From JACVRW01 sp963803245 (GTDB taxonomy: Bacteria > Actinomycetota > Thermoleophilia > Solirubrobacterales > Thermoleophilaceae), in contig CAWDLI010000015.1 of the NCBI GenBank assembly GCA_963803245.1, forward strand, positions 248,001 through 312,000: a DNA stretch of 64,000 nucleotides. The letters run 5' to 3'. A program made the translations under genes and the position numbers. A model generated the notes under the pieces. It ran no database searches. It was not told the DNA's origin and saw nothing but the letters and a program-made list of their open reading frames with translations. Of this stretch, positions 42,204-51,570 are shown piece after piece (within the stretch, counting starts at the first letter, position 1; the number at the start of each line of letters is the position of its first letter).

Positions 42204-42802
42204 CCGCGCAGCTCGATCCGGTGGATCTGGACCACGCCGCGCACGCGCGTCTCGACCGGCCACCGGCGGCTCGCCTCCTCAATGAAGGCGTCCGCGGCCG
42301 GCCGGCCGGGATCGGCGAGCCAGGCCTCGGGCGCAAGGCGCGGCAGGAGCGAGAGCAGCAGCGGGACGCTGGCACGCTCGTAGAGGACGTCGGCGGCGAG
42401 CACGAGGTCGAAGGGCGCCCGCCCGGCGAGCTCGTCCGGATCCGCCCAGTCGACCACCGCCGTCTCGACGCGCACGTCGTTCAGGTTCGCGTTGCGCGCG
42501 ACGAGCGTCAGCGCTTCGGCGCAGGCGTCCGTGGCGAGCACCGCGGCGCCGGCCCGCGCGGCGGCGATGCTCGGCACCGCGAGGCCGCAGCCGAGCTCGA
42601 CCACCCGCAGCCCGCGGAGCTCCACCCGATCGAGCTCGCGCGCGAGGGCCACGCCGCTTCGCCAGAGCACTGCCCAGTACGGCGCGATCGGCGCCCATTC
42701 CACGGCGCCAGCGTCCGGCAGCTCGGCGGCCTCGTCGGGCTGCAGCAGGCGGAGCTCGCCGCCCGGCAGCTCGATCGACTGACTGACCAGCTCGTCGAGC
42801 AC
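42200..42802 (-). CDS. class I methyltransferase (nicotinamide N-methylase-like)
   Basis: A 200-residue protein. SAM-binding motif I VVELGCGLAVPSIAAARAG, ATDACAEALTLVARNANLN (motif II), and DLVLAADVLYERASVP (motif III/post). The N-terminal WAPIAPYWAVLWRSG resembles the lysine/NNMT-type methyltransferase group 16. Its stop overlaps the GNAT start as ATGA. Target probably a protein lysine or a small nitrogen compound. Confidence 0.87.
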   Translation of the reverse strand: MLDELVSQSIELPGGELRLLQPDEAAELPDAGAVEWAPIAPYWAVLWRSGVALARELDRVELRGLRVVELGCGLAVPSIAAARAGAAVLATDACAEALTLVARNANLNDVRVETAVVDWADPDELAGRAPFDLVLAADVLYERASVPLLLSLLPRLAPEAWLADPGRPAADAFIEEASRRWPVETRVRGVVQIHRIELRG

Positions 42803-42809
42803 GCGCGCG

Positions 42810-43697
42810 CTACCCGCTCCTCGTGGGCAGGTGGAGCGTCCCGCGGTGCGGGACGCCCTCGTCCATCTGTTTCTCGCGCTCGATCTCGGCGTTGAGCTCG
42901 GCGCCGAACAGGAGCGCGACGTTGGTCAACCAGAGCCAGCCCACGAGCAGGATGGCGCCGGTGAAGGCACCGTAGATGGCACCCACGTTGGGGACCATCG
43001 AGAGGTAGGTCGAGAGACCGTACGACGCGAGGAGCCACAGCAGCACCCCCACGACCGCCCCGGGCGTGAGCCAGCGGAAGGAGCGTTGCTGCACGTCGGG
43101 GGTGACGTAGTAGATGTACGCGAATACGAGCATCGCGACCAGGAGCGCCGCCGGCCAGCGGACGACGTCCCAGACCTGCGCGGCGGTGGGGCCGATCCCG
43201 ACGAACCCGAGCAGGTCCTCGGCGAAGCGACCTCCGACGAAGACCATGATCAGGCTGACGAGGATGAGCACCATGAGCACGACCGTGGAGGCCACGTCGA
43301 TTGCCTTTCGGCGCAGAAAGCTGCGTCCCCCGGGCACCTCGAAGACGACGTTGAGCGCCCGGCGTGCCGCTTCCAGCACGCCGGTCGTCCCGTATAGCGC
43401 CACCACCGCGCTGATGGCAAGGGTGGTCGCGGCGGTCCCCTTGGCCTTGAGAGCGCTGCGCAGCGAGCTGTCGAGCGGCGCGATCACCGACTGCGGCGCG
43501 ACCTCGCGCAGATACCCGATGATCGAGTTGTAGGTGCGCGGGTACTCGCCCACGAGCCCGAGCAGCGACAGCGCCAGCAGGACCGCCGGGAACAGCGACA
43601 TCAGCGAGTAGTACGTGAGCGCCGCCGCGTGATGGGTCATCTGGTCGTCGTAGAACGCCTTCAGCGACCGCCACACGACCGTCCCGACCCGCCTCAT
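42810..43697 (-). CDS. YihY/BrkB-family membrane protein
   Basis: A 295-residue inner membrane protein with six to seven helices. Signature DDQMTHHAAALTYYSLMSLFPAVLL at the N-terminus, YGTTGVLEAARRALNVVFEVP in the middle, and VGAIYGAFTGAILLVGWLWL near the end. ATG 43697 starts MRRVGTVVWRSLKAFYDDQM. Although once thought to be RNase BN, the family has no proven enzymatic role. It ends 7 bp before the methyltransferase gene on the same strand. Confidence 0.92.
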   Translation of the reverse strand: MRRVGTVVWRSLKAFYDDQMTHHAAALTYYSLMSLFPAVLLALSLLGLVGEYPRTYNSIIGYLREVAPQSVIAPLDSSLRSALKAKGTAATTLAISAVVALYGTTGVLEAARRALNVVFEVPGGRSFLRRKAIDVASTVVLMVLILVSLIMVFVGGRFAEDLLGFVGIGPTAAQVWDVVRWPAALLVAMLVFAYIYYVTPDVQQRSFRWLTPGAVVGVLLWLLASYGLSTYLSMVPNVGAIYGAFTGAILLVGWLWLTNVALLFGAELNAEIEREKQMDEGVPHRGTLHLPTRSG

Positions 43698-43756
43698 TCC
43701 GGCACGCTCATCGGCGTCATGATGGCGTCCCTGCCGGGGGACGGCACCCCTTTCGC

Positions 43757-44410
43757 TCAGCCGAGCACGGCGGGCCACTGCTCGAGGTCGCGCAGCGAGG
43801 CGAGGTGCTGCTCCTCGGCGGCACGCTCGCGCATGCCCGGGTTGAGCTCGATCGCCCTGCGCAGCTCCTCCAACGCGAGGTCGTGCTCGCCCAGCCGGGC
43901 GTGACAGCAGGCGAGCCGGTACTGGAGTATCGCCGTGTCGCGGTGCTCCCCCGCCTCGCGCTCGAGTGTGCCGGCGGCCGCGGCCCAGTCGCCGCTGCGC
44001 ATCGCCTCCTGGGCGAGGTAGATCGGCTCCCAGGGCAGCGAGTGGTACGGCCGCTCGCGCCACCCGCCGACCGCGAGCACGACCGTGCCGTCCTCGAGCG
44101 CCGTGGCGCCCCGCGAGACCTCCGGCTTCGGCAGGAAGAGCGCGGTGCCGGCTGCGGCGTCGAACTCGTCCCCGCCGACCACGAATCTGGCGCGACCCGT
44201 GAGCACCACGTAGAGCTCCTCCTGGCCCGTGGACTCGTCGTGAGCCTCGATCACGGTGTCCCCCTCTTGCGCGGCGCGGTACGCGTTCGTCCCGAACGCG
44301 CCGATCCCGAGCCTGCGCCGCAGCGGCACCCAGTCCAGGCTGCCGCCGAGGATGAGCACGGGCTCCTCGTCGAGGATCGATACGACCTGGAAGTTCGGTT
44401 GGGAGCTCAT
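43757..44410 (-). CDS. cupin plus TPR-like protein
   Basis: A 217-residue protein. The first ~130 residues carry a cupin fold (EELYVVLTGRARFVVGGDEFDAAAGTALFLPKP), without a clear HxH metal motif. The last ~75 residues hold tetratricopeptide-like helices (GDWAAAAGTLEREAGEHRDTAILQYRLACCHARLGEHDLALEELRRAIELNP). It follows DUF4188 on the same strand within 5 bp. A sensor or scaffold role is possible; no substrate known. Confidence 0.82.
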   Translation of the reverse strand: MSSQPNFQVVSILDEEPVLILGGSLDWVPLRRRLGIGAFGTNAYRAAQEGDTVIEAHDESTGQEELYVVLTGRARFVVGGDEFDAAAGTALFLPKPEVSRGATALEDGTVVLAVGGWRERPYHSLPWEPIYLAQEAMRSGDWAAAAGTLEREAGEHRDTAILQYRLACCHARLGEHDLALEELRRAIELNPGMRERAAEEQHLASLRDLEQWPAVLG

Positions 44411-44415
44411 CGGGG

Positions 44416-44940
44416 TCAGATGTCGATGCGCTCGGTGGGGGCTCCTTCGGGATACGGCTCCTCACGAATCCCCGCTCGCCCCGCGGCCGTGGCCTTTCGC
44501 CCCGCGGCGGGGATCAGGCGCGACACGGCCCCGAGCCCGATCGGCGGCATGTTGTTGTAGACGCTGTCGTAACCGCCGGCCGGCACGAGATAGGTCTCGT
44601 GCCAGATGCCCACGTCGCCACTCGACCCGACGCGCTTGTTGAACGCGACCCAGGCCGGCCAGTGGGCGGCGTCCTTGCTGCGCGCGTAGGCCTCGAGGTG
44701 CTCGAAGGAGCGCCAGTACTGGACCACCATCGGCCGCCGCGGACTCCCCATGTAGAGGTTGGCTCCCAGGAATCCGGACTCGGGGCGGCCCTCGAGCTCA
44801 CGGAGCATCCTCGGCATCGCGATGAAGACCGGGAGCCACTTCCACACCCTCAAGAGCCTGTTGATCCGCATGCCGATGAGGAAGACCACGAAGTCGCCCT
44901 CGATCGCGGCGGTCACGCGCTTGTCGATGACCTGTGACAT
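44416..44940 (-). CDS. DUF4188-family protein (monooxygenase-like fold)
   Basis: A 174-residue protein. VFLIGMRINRLLRVWKWLPVF near residue 20, YWRSFEHLEAYARSKDAAHW near 75 and GIWHETYLVPAGGYDSVYNNMPP near 115 are the family signature; related proteins include heme-binding aldoxime-dehydratase-like dimers. The His in HETY is the likely heme or substrate contact. It lies upstream of the cupin-TPR gene (5 bp), so the pair is co-transcribed. Confidence 0.86.
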   Translation of the reverse strand: MSQVIDKRVTAAIEGDFVVFLIGMRINRLLRVWKWLPVFIAMPRMLRELEGRPESGFLGANLYMGSPRRPMVVQYWRSFEHLEAYARSKDAAHWPAWVAFNKRVGSSGDVGIWHETYLVPAGGYDSVYNNMPPIGLGAVSRLIPAAGRKATAAGRAGIREEPYPEGAPTERIDI

Positions 44941-44977
44941 GGGGTCGCGCCGAGTCTCCCACGTCGGCGGCCACGCG

Positions 44978-45493
44978 TCAGCGGGTGGCGAACCGGTACG
45001 CCGTCTGGCCGTGCGGCTCCTTCGCGAACGCGAGCACCTTGGCCGGCTCGATCCGGAAGACGCCCGCCACGTCCTCGCCTACGCCGGCGAACCCGCCATC
45101 GGCGACATCGAAGTGCCAAGCGCTGCCGTACTTCGCCTCATATGCATCGGCCAGCCGCTGCAGCGTGTCCGTCTCGACGACGCGGACGGCGGTCCCCTCC
45201 ACCACCACGTCCAGGCCGCTGGCCCAGGCGTTGTTACCCGTGGTGAGCGCCACGCGGTCGCTGTGCTCGAGGTTCCGGGCCTTCTGCTCCTGAAGCCCGG
45301 TGCAGAAGTGCGCGGCGCCCTCGAAGTACACGCCGATCAGCGGGGTCACGTGCGGCCGGCCATCGGCTCGCACGGTGGTGATCCAGTACAGCTCGGCGCC
45401 CTCGAGCAATGCCTCTGCGTCGGACCAGGGGGTCGGACCGGCCTCGGGGTCGCTGAAGCGGCTGTCGAACTGGGCTGTCGGTTGAGGGTTCAT
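44978..45493 (-). CDS. pyridoxamine 5'-phosphate oxidase-family (FMN-binding split barrel) protein
   Basis: A 171-residue split-barrel protein. Seen: YWITTVRADGRPHVTPLIGVYFEGAAHFCTG (FMN-binding strand pair), VALTTGNNAWASGLDVVVEGTAVRV. ATG 45493 is chosen; an upstream start (45517) adds eight residues with no support. Members bind FMN, F420 or heme. It is divergent from the cyclase gene. Confidence 0.88.
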   Translation of the reverse strand: MNPQPTAQFDSRFSDPEAGPTPWSDAEALLEGAELYWITTVRADGRPHVTPLIGVYFEGAAHFCTGLQEQKARNLEHSDRVALTTGNNAWASGLDVVVEGTAVRVVETDTLQRLADAYEAKYGSAWHFDVADGGFAGVGEDVAGVFRIEPAKVLAFAKEPHGQTAYRFATR

Positions 45494-45539
45494 ACATTCA
45501 GAGACCCGGAGACCCACCGGGACTCATCGGCTTGCGATC

Positions 45540-46364
45540 ATGCCGAGCATGCCACCGCTTCGCGCGAAGGAGCGTGCGCAGCTACCCGACAGCGCCTTCG
45601 CATACATCGATTCGAGCGGCCGACGCCGCCTGCCGATCCACGATGCGGCACACGTCAGGAATGCGCTCGCCCGCTTCGGCCAGGTCGCGTTCGAGGACGA
45701 CGACGCGCGTGACCGCGCGCGCAACCGGCTCCTGCGGGCGTCCAAGAAGCACGGGATCATGCCCATCGGCTTCATCAGCGCGCAGCTGCAGCCACAGCGG
45801 AAGCTGCCGCAGGGCAACCTCACCTTCCTGCTCGCCGACATCGAGGGCTCCACCGACCTGCTGCATCGTCTCGGCGACCGCTACGCCACCCTGCTCTCCG
45901 ATGTCCGCCGCCGGGTGCGCGCCGCGGTGCGCAAGGCGGGCGGCCATCAGGTGTCGGCGCGCGGCGACGACGTCTTCGCGGTGTTCGAGCGCGCCCCGGA
46001 CGCGGTGGATGGCGCGCTGGCGATCCAGCGGGCGATGCAGACCGGCGGCTGGCCCGGCGGGGTCGACGCCCGGCTGCGCATCGGCCTCCACCGCGGACGC
46101 CCCGCGCTCACCGACACCGGCTACGTGGGCCTGTCCGTCCACGCCGCCGCGCGGATCTGCTTCTCGGCGCATGGCGGCCAGATCGTGATGTCCTCGGCCG
46201 TTCGCACGGCGGTCATCGACTCGCTCCCGGGCGAAGTCGGCCTCAAGAGCCTTGGCGCGTGGCGATTCCGCGGCCTGCCCGAGCCGCTGTCGATGTTCCA
46301 GGTGGAGGCCGGGGATCTGCTGACGGACTTCCCGCCGCTGCGGTCGGCCGTCGCCGTTGAGTGA
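45540..46364 (+). CDS. class III adenylate/guanylate cyclase-domain protein
   Basis: A 274-residue soluble protein. N-terminal ~75 residues (AFAYIDSSGRRRLPIHDAAHVRNALARFG) are a small domain often fused to cyclases in actinobacteria. The cyclase domain starts at FLLADIEGSTDLLHRLGD with the first metal Asp, the second is in ARGDDVFAVF. The usual transition-state Asn is replaced by His in GLSVHAAARI, but the Arg is kept; this His is common in the same subfamily. Activity is uncertain. Confidence 0.87.
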   Translation: MPSMPPLRAKERAQLPDSAFAYIDSSGRRRLPIHDAAHVRNALARFGQVAFEDDDARDRARNRLLRASKKHGIMPIGFISAQLQPQRKLPQGNLTFLLADIEGSTDLLHRLGDRYATLLSDVRRRVRAAVRKAGGHQVSARGDDVFAVFERAPDAVDGALAIQRAMQTGGWPGGVDARLRIGLHRGRPALTDTGYVGLSVHAAARICFSAHGGQIVMSSAVRTAVIDSLPGEVGLKSLGAWRFRGLPEPLSMFQVEAGDLLTDFPPLRSAVAVE

Positions 46365-46522
46365 CGAAGCGCACAGTTCGGATATCCGTACCTCGATTGA
46401 CTGGGCAGCCGCACTGGCCGAGACCCACGCGCTGTCGCACGATATGCGCCGATGAGTTCGGCTCTCGCCCGCGGTCTTAGTCGTATCAAGGCCTGGATGA
46501 CCACAGAAGGAGCACCACAGCG

Positions 46523-48676
46523 ATGACGCGTTTCCTGACACGCTTTGCCGACCTCGCCTGCCGCCGCCGCGGGCGCATGGTGCTCGCGTGGGTGGCCGCC
46601 ACCATCGTGATCATCGGCGTGGGGTCCTCCCTGGCCGGGGAATACCAGGCCGACTACAACACCCCCGGGTCCGAGTCGAAGGCCGCGAGCGACCTGACGG
46701 AGTCCCGCTTCGACGGGTACTCCGGGCAGGAGATCTACGTGGTCTGGAAGGACCCCGAGGGCGCCCAGAGCCCGGCCGCCCGTGAGCGCCTCAACGCCTT
46801 CTTCGCCGAGGCGGAGAAGGTCGATCACATCGAGAAGCACGCCCCGATCCGGGTCTCCGAGGACGGGACCATCGGCTCGACCACGCTCCCCATGACCGTC
46901 CCCGGCTGGGAGGTCGAGAAGGAGGACGGCGAGAAGCTGATCGCCGCCGCCGAGGACAACAGCGGCGGCGCATTCGAGATCAAGCTCGGCGGTGACCCGA
47001 TCTACGCGGCACAGGAGGCCGCCAGCCCCGAGGGGCTCGGCTTCCTCGGCGCCGCGATCGTGCTGCTGATCGCCTTCGGCTCGGTCGTCGCCGCCGGCCT
47101 GCCGCTCGTGATCGCGCTCGTCGGTCTCGGCATCTCGTCCGGAGGCCTCATCGTCCTGCTCGCAAACGTGGTCGACGTGCCCGACTGGACCACCGCGGTC
47201 TCGGGCCTGATCGGGATCGGCGTGGGCATCGACTACTCGCTGCTCGTCCTGACCCGCTTCCGCTCGGCGCTGCACGACGGCAAGACCCGCCACGACGCCA
47301 TCGTCGAATCCGTGACCACCGCCGGGCGCAGCGTGATCATCGCCGGCGCGACCGTGGTGATCGCGGTGCTCGGTCTCGCCCTCACCGGCCTGCCGTACAT
47401 GTACGGCGTCGCGATCTCGGCCTCGATCGCCGTTCTGGTCGTGATGCTGGCCGCGGTCTCCCTGCTGCCGGCGCTGCTGGCGTACCTCGGCCCGAGGGTC
47501 GACCGCCTGCGGATCCCGTTCCTCGGCAGGTCGCTCGACAAGCAGGCCGATGGAAATTCCCCCGCGGCGCGCTGGGCCCACGCCGTCCAGCGGCGGCCCT
47601 GGACCGCCGTGATCGTCGGCACCGCGCTGCTGCTCGCACTGGCGGCGCCCGCGCTCGGAATGCGCCTCGGCTTCCCCGACGCCGGCAACGACCCGCCCTC
47701 GACCATGACCCGCCAGGCCTACGACCTGAACACGGAGGGATTCGGGCCGGGCACCAACGGCCCGCTCGTGATCGCGGCCAACCTGCCCGGTGCCGACGCC
47801 AAGTCCGATGTCGATGCGCTCGCGGACCGTCTGCGCGACGAGCCCGGCGTGGCCTTCGTTGCGCCGCCGCGGATAAACGCGGGCAGCGACGCGGCCATCC
47901 TCACCGTGATCCCCGACGGCTCCCCGCAGGACGAGGAGACCTCGGACCTGGTCAAGCGGCTGCGCGACGACGTGCTGCCCGAGCAGCTCGCGGACACCGG
48001 CATCACCACCGAGGTGGGCGGTGTCACGGCCGCGCTCGAGGACCAGAGCGACTACATCAAGGGCCGCATGCCGCTGTTCATCATCGGAGTGGTCGGCCTG
48101 TCGTTCCTGCTCCTGCTGGTCGCGTTCCACTCACCGCTGATCTCCCTCAAGGCGGGGATCATGAATCTCCTCTCGGTGAGCGCCGCCTACGGTGTGATGA
48201 CGATCGTGGCCCAGGGCGGTGCGGTCGGCGGGCTGATCGGCATCGACCACGAGGTCCCGATCGCGCCGTTCATGCCGGTGATGATGTTCGCCATCCTCTT
48301 CGGCCTCTCGATGGACTACGAGGTCTTCCTGATCTCGCGGATCCGCGAGGAGTACCTGAAGGACGGGAACACGACCCGCGCGGTGGCCGACGGCCTGGCC
48401 AAGACCGCCCGCGTGATCACCGCGGCGGCGGCGATCATGGTCGTCGTCTTCCTGGCTTTCCTTGCGGCGCCGGACGTCTTCCTGAAGCTCTTCGGGATCG
48501 GCTTGGCGGCTGCCATCTTCCTGGACGCCACCGTCGTGCGGATGGTGCTCGTCCCGGCCGTGATGCAGCTGCTCGGCAAGTGGAACTGGTGGATCCCGGA
48601 CTGGCTGGAGCGGGCCCTGCCCAGCCTGGACGTGGAGAAGCCCGGCGTGCCGGCCGCCGCGGAGGGACGCGCCTAG
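46523..48676 (+). CDS. MMPL-family RND transporter
   Basis: A 717-residue export protein with twelve membrane helices in two halves. First half: LAWVAATIVIIGVGSSLAG, then the extracytoplasmic domain at about 40-180. Helices 4-6 carry the proton-relay motif GIDYSLLVLTRFR, and the second half has LSMDYEVFLISRIREEY. Related MmpL proteins export lipids and siderophores in actinobacteria. ATG 46523 follows GAAGGAG. It ends convergently on a quinone oxidoreductase gene with a 4-bp overlap. Confidence 0.93.
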   Translation: MTRFLTRFADLACRRRGRMVLAWVAATIVIIGVGSSLAGEYQADYNTPGSESKAASDLTESRFDGYSGQEIYVVWKDPEGAQSPAARERLNAFFAEAEKVDHIEKHAPIRVSEDGTIGSTTLPMTVPGWEVEKEDGEKLIAAAEDNSGGAFEIKLGGDPIYAAQEAASPEGLGFLGAAIVLLIAFGSVVAAGLPLVIALVGLGISSGGLIVLLANVVDVPDWTTAVSGLIGIGVGIDYSLLVLTRFRSALHDGKTRHDAIVESVTTAGRSVIIAGATVVIAVLGLALTGLPYMYGVAISASIAVLVVMLAAVSLLPALLAYLGPRVDRLRIPFLGRSLDKQADGNSPAARWAHAVQRRPWTAVIVGTALLLALAAPALGMRLGFPDAGNDPPSTMTRQAYDLNTEGFGPGTNGPLVIAANLPGADAKSDVDALADRLRDEPGVAFVAPPRINAGSDAAILTVIPDGSPQDEETSDLVKRLRDDVLPEQLADTGITTEVGGVTAALEDQSDYIKGRMPLFIIGVVGLSFLLLLVAFHSPLISLKAGIMNLLSVSAAYGVMTIVAQGGAVGGLIGIDHEVPIAPFMPVMMFAILFGLSMDYEVFLISRIREEYLKDGNTTRAVADGLAKTARVITAAAAIMVVVFLAFLAAPDVFLKLFGIGLAAAIFLDATVVRMVLVPAVMQLLGKWNWWIPDWLERALPSLDVEKPGVPAAAEGRA

Positions 48677-49641
48677 GGCGTCATCACGACGCGACCGAAG
48701 GCCTGGCGGCTCTCGATGTAAGCGTGCGCGTCGGCGGCCTCGGCGAGCGGGAAGGTCCGGGCGATCTCCACGCGCAGGTCGCCCCGCGCGACACGCTCGA
48801 ACAGCTCGGCGATCATCGCGTGGACGCGCGGGTACTCGCTGAGCAGCGCCCCACCGAGGAAGACGCCGCGCAGGGTGTTGTTCTGCGCCCACAGATCCCT
48901 CGCCTCGATGCCGGAGCCGGCGCGGCCCGCCACCCCCACGCTGACGAGCGTCCCGCGGTAGGCGAGCGCGCCGACGCTGTCCACGAGGTTCTTGCCGCCG
49001 ATCGAGTCGAGGATCACGTCGGCGCCGCGCCCGTCGGTCAGCTCACGCGTCCGCTCCACGAAGCCCTCGCTCGCGTAGTTGATCCCGTGGTCGAGCCCGA
49101 ATTCCGCGAGGCGCTCGAGCTTCTCGTCGCTGGACGCGGTCGCGATCACGGTGGCGCCGGCCTGCTTCGCGAGCTGGATCGCGGCCATCCCGACGCCTCC
49201 CGCTCCCGCGTGGATCAGGGCGGTCTGCCCGGCCTCGAGTTTCCCGGCGGTGAACAGGCACTCGTGGGCGGTGCCCACCGCCACGGGGATCCCCGCGGCG
49301 CGAGCCGCGTCCAGCCCCTCGGGGATCGGCCAGGTGGACATGGCGGGCACGGCTCGCCTGGAGGCGTGCGATCCGGCCATGTTCAGGGTCACGACGCGGT
49401 CGCCGGCCGCGCGGTCCTCCACGCCGGCGCCGACCTCGGCGACCGTGCCCGCGGCGAGGTACCCCACGATGTGCGGCACGGACGGCGGAGGCGACACGGC
49501 GCGGGCGAGCAGGTCGCCGCCCTCGATGCTGATCGCCTCCACGTCGATCAGGACGCAGCCGTCGGGGCACTCCGGATCGGGCACTTCCTCGTAGCGCAGG
49601 ACGTCCGGGGGGCCGTTCTCGTAGATCACCGCGGCCTTCAC
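48673..49641 (-). CDS. quinone oxidoreductase-like (MDR superfamily, zinc-free)
   Basis: A 322-residue NADPH-dependent oxidoreductase. N-terminal catalytic domain (MKAAVIYENGPPDVLRYEEV), NADPH motif IHAGAGGVGMAAIQLAKQAGA near 145, then VILDSIGGKNLVDSV and DLWAQNNTLRGVFLGG. No zinc ligand cysteines at the usual positions, so it is quinone reductase/crotonyl-type and not an alcohol dehydrogenase. Substrate unknown. Confidence 0.9.
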   Translation of the reverse strand: MKAAVIYENGPPDVLRYEEVPDPECPDGCVLIDVEAISIEGGDLLARAVSPPPSVPHIVGYLAAGTVAEVGAGVEDRAAGDRVVTLNMAGSHASRRAVPAMSTWPIPEGLDAARAAGIPVAVGTAHECLFTAGKLEAGQTALIHAGAGGVGMAAIQLAKQAGATVIATASSDEKLERLAEFGLDHGINYASEGFVERTRELTDGRGADVILDSIGGKNLVDSVGALAYRGTLVSVGVAGRAGSGIEARDLWAQNNTLRGVFLGGALLSEYPRVHAMIAELFERVARGDLRVEIARTFPLAEAADAHAYIESRQAFGRVVMTP

Positions 49642-49651
49642 GGCCGCGACT

Positions 49652-50980
49652 CTATTTGAGGACCGGGCAGATGTAGCCGAAGTCCGGATGCGGCTGGAAC
49701 GCCGCGGCGTCGGCCACCGGACCGCCGAGCCACTCGTTGCGAACCGGCGCCTTCACCTTCTTGCCGGTCAGGCCGCCGCTGTCGATCCTGAGCACGTCGA
49801 CACCGCGATAGGCGTCGGCGGTGTACACGACCTCGCCCTTCGGGTCGGTCGGCGACCAGTACGCCGCCCAGGTCGATCCGTTGGACGGGATGTAGTAGCC
49901 GACCTGGCTGATCGCGCTCGGCGAGCGGTAGTCGAGGAAGCGGACGCCCTGCTCGTACCAGCCGACCGCGGCGACGCCGCTCTTCGCGTCGAACCAGTGC
50001 GACGAGCAGTTGACCGTCACCGGGGCCTTCGAGTCGATCGCCCCGCTCGTGAACATCCCGTTCAGCTCCGTCTCCCAGCTGTCGAGTGGCGTGATCGCGC
50101 CCGTGTTCAGCCGCGAGAGGTCCCATGTCTCGAACTTCCCCTGACCGCGGCAGCCGCCGGGCGGAACCTCATCGGTGTCGATGTAGTCCTCCTCGGTGAG
50201 CAGCAGCGTCTTCCCGCGCCGCTGCGAGTTGTGGAGGATGAAGTCGTTGTAGGGCGAGGGGTTCCGTCCCGCCGTGCCGGTGGTGCCGAGCAGCTTGGGC
50301 GCGAGCGGATTGGAGGTGGGCTGATAGCCGGCGGCGCCGCCACCACCGACCGACCACACCGCGCCGGTGCTGTCGAGCTCGCTGTCGTGCGTGACGTTGA
50401 ACGCGTCGCTCAGGGAGGCGGCGGACTCGAACTTGCCCACCGACCTCGGCGCGCTCGGGATGGTGAGATCGACCACCTCGACGTGATCGCCGCCGTCGAT
50501 CCACGCCTGGGAGCAGTTCGACTTCACGAAGTTGGCGATGTGGCCCGAGCCGCGACCGCTGCCGGTGAGGCCGAGCGGCAGGACCGCGCTGAGCACGGGG
50601 GTCGTCGGGTTCGCGATGCTGACGACGTACATGACCGAGCCGAGGTCGGCCTCCACGCGATCGTTCACGACGATCAGCGTGTTCCCGCAGAGGTCCACGT
50701 CCTCGTTCTCGAAGTGGGGCAGCGGAAGGGCGCCGACGAGCCGCGGTGAGTCCGCCTTCGCGATGTCGAGCACCGTGATTCCGCCCCAGCCACTCAGGTA
50801 GGCGTAGTGATCCTTGAAGTTCATCCCGGCGGCGCTCCCGGGGATGTGCCCCAGCAGGTGCACGTTGCTGGAGGCGGACAGAGGCGGCTCGGCCGGAACC
50901 ATCTGCCCCGCGGCGGGCACCGCGTTCAGCGCGGCGAGGGCGACGGCCAGAAGGAGCGCCTGCATGAGTCGCCTGCCCAT
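49652..50980 (-). CDS. secreted LVIVD-type beta-propeller protein
   Basis: A 442-residue secreted protein. Signal peptide LMQALLLAVALAALNAVPAAG. Propeller-like repeats follow, each with a VxDxxxPxxPxxVG-type element (VLDIAKADSPRLVGALPLP; VVDLTIPSAPRSVGKFE; WSPTDPKGEVVYTADAYRG for the last one). No enzymatic motif is seen. It resembles the LVIVD-repeat proteins, whose roles are unknown; extracellular binding is likely. Confidence 0.85.
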   Translation of the reverse strand: MGRRLMQALLLAVALAALNAVPAAGQMVPAEPPLSASSNVHLLGHIPGSAAGMNFKDHYAYLSGWGGITVLDIAKADSPRLVGALPLPHFENEDVDLCGNTLIVVNDRVEADLGSVMYVVSIANPTTPVLSAVLPLGLTGSGRGSGHIANFVKSNCSQAWIDGGDHVEVVDLTIPSAPRSVGKFESAASLSDAFNVTHDSELDSTGAVWSVGGGGAAGYQPTSNPLAPKLLGTTGTAGRNPSPYNDFILHNSQRRGKTLLLTEEDYIDTDEVPPGGCRGQGKFETWDLSRLNTGAITPLDSWETELNGMFTSGAIDSKAPVTVNCSSHWFDAKSGVAAVGWYEQGVRFLDYRSPSAISQVGYYIPSNGSTWAAYWSPTDPKGEVVYTADAYRGVDVLRIDSGGLTGKKVKAPVRNEWLGGPVADAAAFQPHPDFGYICPVLK

Positions 50981-51017
50981 AAACCCATGCGTACCCCAAG
51001 TCGGCGTTCTTGAATCC

Positions 51018-51458
51018 CTATCGCCCTTCGCGCAGGGTGCGCTCGAGGTTGTCGAACGCCCCGTTCCATCCCTCCTCGTGCGAGCGCACGGCCTCCTCGT
51101 CCCACAGGTCGCTGTGCGTGAAGCGGACCGTTGTCACGCCGTCGGTCTCCTCGAAGTCGAGCTCGATCAGCTGCCGTGTGTCGTTGCCGTCCCAGATCCA
51201 GGTGAACGCCAGGCGGGTGGGCGGCTCGATCTCCGTGTAGCGGCCACCGCCGCCGTACTCGACGTCCTCGTGCGGGTCGCGCATCACCACCCGCACCTCG
51301 CCGCCGACGCGCAGGTCCACCTCGGCCACGGTGGTCTCCCAGTCGTGCACGGCGTGCCACCAGCGCCTCATCACCTCCTCGCTGGTCCAGGCGTCGAACA
51401 CCGCCTGGGCGGGCGCCTCGAAGGTGCGCTCAATGCGCAGCGTGGTGGCCTCGCTCAT
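51018..51458 (-). CDS. SRPBCC / AHSA1-family protein
   Basis: A 146-residue START-like protein: LRIERTFEAPAQAVFDAWTSEEVMRRWW at the start, GGEVRVVMRDPHEDVEYGGGGRYTEIEPPTRLAFTW in the sheet, and GWNGAFDNLERTL in the C-terminal helix. The ArsR-DUF899-AHSA1 order on one strand is a known context where ArsR controls an AHSA1 protein. It lies 112 bp after DUF899; nothing was seen in that gap. Ligand unknown. Confidence 0.9.
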   Translation of the reverse strand: MSEATTLRIERTFEAPAQAVFDAWTSEEVMRRWWHAVHDWETTVAEVDLRVGGEVRVVMRDPHEDVEYGGGGRYTEIEPPTRLAFTWIWDGNDTRQLIELDFEETDGVTTVRFTHSDLWDEEAVRSHEEGWNGAFDNLERTLREGR

Positions 51459-51570
51459 GTGCCGGGCTCCCTTCGGCGTCGCAGGCGCAGCATTATCCAG
51501 GCGCGCGCCATGAGGAGCGCGGTTGCGGACGGCAGGAGCTCCTCCACCGGCACGACTCCGATGTGCGCGA

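Noticed and set aside
40899..42263. A 454-residue GNAT-hydrolase fusion
   Set aside because: It is created by the GNAT frameshift; the hydrolase has its own GTG start overlapping the GNAT stop.
46121..48130. Long open frame (669 codons) on the minus strand
   Set aside because: It is the antisense of the MMPL transporter; composition (His/Asp/Arg repeats) is typical of shadow frames in GC-rich genes.
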